From JAFALX01 sp036378495 (GTDB lineage Bacteria; Chloroflexota; Dormibacteria; Aeolococcales; Aeolococcaceae): DNA of 64,000 nucleotides. Shown one piece after another: positions 61,913 through 64,000 of this stretch. The notes under the pieces were generated by a model. It made no database searches. It was given only the letters and a program-made list of their open reading frames with translations, and had not been told where the DNA came from. The DNA lies in NCBI GenBank assembly GCA_036378495.1, contig DASUWI010000129.1:1-64000 (forward strand). The letters are read 5' to 3'. How positions within the stretch are numbered: position 1 is the first letter of the stretch; each line of letters starts with the position of its first letter. The position numbers and the translations under genes are program-made.

Positions 61913-62980
61913 TCATGGTGGCCCGGCCATGCGCCGCAACGTCTGCAGCGCGCCGTCGACGATGATCGGCACCATCGCGCCCACGGTATCGAATCCCTCG
62001 CCCACCGTCATGCCCATGAGGAAGCGCGCGGTGATGCCCTCGGCGATGATCGCCAGCTTGTACGCGCCCAGGGCGACGTACCAGTCGAGCGCCGACAGAT
62101 CCCGCGTGCTTCCGGCGGCGTACGCGCTCAGCAGCTCGTCGCGCCGGTAGAAGCCATCCTCGACGGTGATGGCGCGGCCGTGCAGCGTGCTCGCGGCCGC
62201 CTCGTCACCGCTGTCCGCCCAGTAGACCAGCAGCAGGCCGAGGTCGCACAGCGGATCACCGATCGTGCTCATCTCCCAGTCGACGACGGCGACGATGCGC
62301 GACGGGTCCGTGGGCGCGAACATCACGTTGTCGAGACGGTAATCGCCGTGCACGATGCCGGCCGCGGACTGCGCCGGGAGCGTCGCCTCCAGGCGCCGGT
62401 GCAGCTCGTCCATGGCCGGCAGCTCGCGCGTCGCCGACGCCTCCCACTGCTGCCACCAGCGACGCACCTGGCGCGCCAGGAACCCCTCGGGATGGCCGAA
62501 GTCGCCCAGGCCGACCGCTGCCGGATCGATGTCGTGCAGCGCCACCAGGGAGTCGACCAGCGCTGCGGACATCGCCCGGCGTGTCGCCGCGGTGTCGGGG
62601 AACTCCGCCGGCAGCGAGTCGCGCACCACGCGCCCGTCGACGTAGGCCATGACGTAGAAGGGCGTGCCCAGCACCGAGTCGTCATCACAGTACGCGAGCA
62701 CGCGGGGCACCGGGATGCGAGTTTCGGCCAACGCCAGCATCATCGTTGACTCCCGGCGCATGTCGTGCGCCGTGGGCAGCACGTGCGCCAGCGGCGGGCG
62801 GCGCACCACGAAGCGCCGCTCGCCATCGCTGACGACGTAGGTGAGGTTGGAGCGTCCTCCGGGGATGACCTCACCGTCCAGCGGGCCGGCGAGCGGGCCG
62901 GCGTGCTCGGCGAGGTAGCGGGACAGCGCGTCGAGGTCGAGCCCGGGAAGGTCGCGCGCCGGTGTGGACGTCGAGCTCAC
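61913..62980 (-). CDS. Aminoglycoside-phosphotransferase-fold kinase, LvaA/ACAD10-11 kinase-like
   Basis: The 355-residue APH-family kinase has IPGGRSNLTYVVSDG (ATP loop), FVVRRPP (lysine region), the catalytic loop IVHGDYRLDNVMF, and the metal site VVDWEMSTIGDPLCDLG. The DPL-x-DLG ending and ITARFLMGM... region resemble the acyl-CoA-linked kinases of ACAD10/11, not antibiotic-resistance enzymes. GTG 62980 directly follows the atpC stop codon, so it may be translated from ATP-synthase read-through. Its partner is the dehydrogenase immediately downstream. Confidence 0.85.
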   Translation of the reverse strand: MSSTSTPARDLPGLDLDALSRYLAEHAGPLAGPLDGEVIPGGRSNLTYVVSDGERRFVVRRPPLAHVLPTAHDMRRESTMMLALAETRIPVPRVLAYCDDDSVLGTPFYVMAYVDGRVVRDSLPAEFPDTAATRRAMSAALVDSLVALHDIDPAAVGLGDFGHPEGFLARQVRRWWQQWEASATRELPAMDELHRRLEATLPAQSAAGIVHGDYRLDNVMFAPTDPSRIVAVVDWEMSTIGDPLCDLGLLLVYWADSGDEAAASTLHGRAITVEDGFYRRDELLSAYAAGSTRDLSALDWYVALGAYKLAIIAEGITARFLMGMTVGEGFDTVGAMVPIIVDGALQTLRRMAGPP

Positions 62981-63418
62981 CTACCCAGATGTCGGCGGCG
63001 GACCGGACGGCCGTTCGCGGCGATGGCGCCGCACCTCGGCGACGCGGAGCCGGAGCACCTCGCGCTCCAGCATCGCGGCGGCTTCGAGGTTCTCCGGCTC
63101 GTGCTGCAGCAGCTCCTCGGCACGCTTGCGCGCCTCCTCGGCGCGGGCCTCGTCGATCTCCTCGGCACGCTCGGCGACGTCGGCGAGGATCACCACCTTG
63201 TCGGGCAGCACCTCGAGGAAGCCGCCGGCGACGAACAGGTAGTCCTCGTGGCCGTCGTTGCGCACCATCACCTCGCCGGTGCGCAGCGTGGTCAGCAGCG
63301 GGATGTGCCGCGGCAGCACGCCGAGCTCGCCGGCCGTTCCCGGGGCGAGCACGAAGTCCGCCTCCTGGCTCAGCACGCGCTTCTCCGCCGTGACCAGCTC
63401 CACCTGCAGCTTGGCCAC
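62981..63418 (-). CDS. atpC: F-type ATP synthase epsilon subunit
   Basis: The 145-residue subunit has the N-terminal beta-sandwich (LQVELVTAEKRVLSQEADFV, GELGVLPRHIPLL, FVAGGFLEVLPDKVVILAD) and the C-terminal helices that regulate ATP hydrolysis. A Pro/Arg-rich extension (RRERPSGPPPTSG) is an extra. GTG 63418 follows atpD by 2 bp. It is the last gene of the ATP synthase operon. Confidence 0.95.
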   Translation of the reverse strand: MAKLQVELVTAEKRVLSQEADFVLAPGTAGELGVLPRHIPLLTTLRTGEVMVRNDGHEDYLFVAGGFLEVLPDKVVILADVAERAEEIDEARAEEARKRAEELLQHEPENLEAAAMLEREVLRLRVAEVRRHRRERPSGPPPTSG

Positions 63419-63420
63419 GG

Positions 63421-64000
63421 CTATCCCCCGCTCTCCTCGCCGGCCTTGCCGGCGCGCTCCACCACCTCGTCGATGGTGCCGGCCATGAGGAAGAAGTCCT
63501 CGGGGATGTTGTCGTGCTTGCCGTCGAGAATCTCGGCGAACCCGCGGATCGTCTCGTTCAGCGGCACGTACTTGCCCTCACGGCCGGTGAACACCTCGGC
63601 GACGAAGAACGGCTGCGAGAGGAAGTTGCGCACCCGGCGCGCCCGCTGCATCGTCACCTTCTGGTCCTCGGAGAGCTCCTCCTGGCCGAGGATGGCGATG
63701 ATGTCCTCGAGGTCGCGATACTCCTGCAGCACGCGGCGCACGCCCTGCGCGACGCGGTAGTGCTCGTCGCCCACGATGCGCGGATCGAGCAGGTTGCTGA
63801 ACGACACAAGCGGGTCGACCGCCGGGTAGATGCCCTGCTCCACCAGCTGCCGGCTCAGCGTGACGCTGGCGCCCAGGTAGGCGAACACCGTCGACACCGC
63901 AGGATCGGTGAAATCGTCGGCGGGCACATACACGGCCTGCACCGACGTGATCGACCCCTCACGCGTCGACGTGATGCGCTCCTGCAGGTCGCCCATCTCG
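63421..64000 (-). CDS. atpD: F-type ATP synthase beta subunit, C-terminal part (cut by window edge)
   Basis: The visible 192 residues are the C-terminal third of the catalytic beta subunit. They read LQERITSTREGSITSVQAVYVPADD, TVFAYLGASVTLSR, GIYPAVDPL and the C-terminal helical bundle up to EDFFLMAGTIDEV. The reading frame is open through position 64000, so the gene continues beyond the window; the internal ATG near 63996 is not the start. The rest of the atp operon should lie to the right. Confidence 0.97.
   Translation of the reverse strand, partial: EMGDLQERITSTREGSITSVQAVYVPADDFTDPAVSTVFAYLGASVTLSRQLVEQGIYPAVDPLVSFSNLLDPRIVGDEHYRVAQGVRRVLQEYRDLEDIIAILGQEELSEDQKVTMQRARRVRNFLSQPFFVAEVFTGREGKYVPLNETIRGFAEILDGKHDNIPEDFFLMAGTIDEVVERAGKAGEESGG

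Noticed and set aside
61913..62980. Aminoglycoside resistance gene
   Set aside because: The fold is shared, but the pairing with an ACAD11-like dehydrogenase and the motif details favour an acyl-CoA-linked kinase.
1..64000. CRISPR array, prophage or rRNA operon
   Set aside because: No regularly spaced repeats, phage structural genes, integrase or rRNA sequence were seen anywhere in the window.

Overview
The window is high-GC bacterial chromosome. The gene set suggests a soil-type Terrabacteria lineage: class I FBP aldolase, cofactor-independent phosphoglycerate mutase, cdaA-cdaR-glmS, HrcA/CIRCE control of groESL, a CofE-like domain, and many GTG and TTG starts. Chloroflexota, Dormibacterota or an actinobacterial relative would fit. 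This placement is inference from gene content; there is no rRNA in the window.

Positions 1-13155 look like an accessory island. A type I restriction-modification operon (hsdM-hsdS-hsdR, minus strand) is followed by a DUF6000-like gene and a DUF4209-like gene carrying a HEPN-type RNRVGH motif; the latter runs off the left edge. Next comes a mobile-looking block. It holds a LexA-like repressor that appears to lack its self-cleavage residues, divergent from a two-gene unit (a protein of HNH-associated repeats, then a DDE transposase-like protein). Two palindromes lie between them, one of them SOS-box-like. The block ends at a tRNA-Leu(CAG) whose 3' end faces the island.

Positions 13258-32470 are mostly housekeeping: an orphan PAS histidine kinase, an oligopeptide-type binding protein, secG, a phospholipase D-like lipoprotein, an apparently autoregulated PadR regulator, the glycolytic operon gap-pgk-tpiA-gpmI, uvrC-rapZ, a lipoprotein, ligA, pcrA and a nitrilase-family amidase.

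Positions 32471-44461 hold alr, an asparagine synthetase fused to a CofE-like (F420 gamma-glutamyl ligase) domain, a polytopic membrane protein, a diiron heme-oxygenase-like enzyme, groES-groEL behind a perfect CIRCE element, and thiL-tsaE-tsaB-rimI-tsaD (t6A synthesis). tsaD appears to start at CTG within a CTGA overlap.

Positions 44462-56087 hold a secreted CHAP-domain wall hydrolase with a long leader. They also hold the tightly packed operon argF-cdaA-cdaR-glmS-(acpS-nnrD fusion), which joins c-di-AMP synthesis to amino-sugar supply. A glycosyltransferase, an acetyltransferase, a frame-broken membrane gene, a secreted protein and an MreB homologue follow.

Positions 56085-64000 hold a MurA homologue with both K22 and C115 replaced, a plus-strand group (alpha/beta hydrolase, aldolase, methyltransferase, nucleotidyltransferase), and, on the minus strand, atpD (partial)-atpC-phosphotransferase-acyl-CoA dehydrogenase. 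The last two resemble the LvaA/LvaC or ACAD10/11 pair for 4-hydroxyacyl-CoA.
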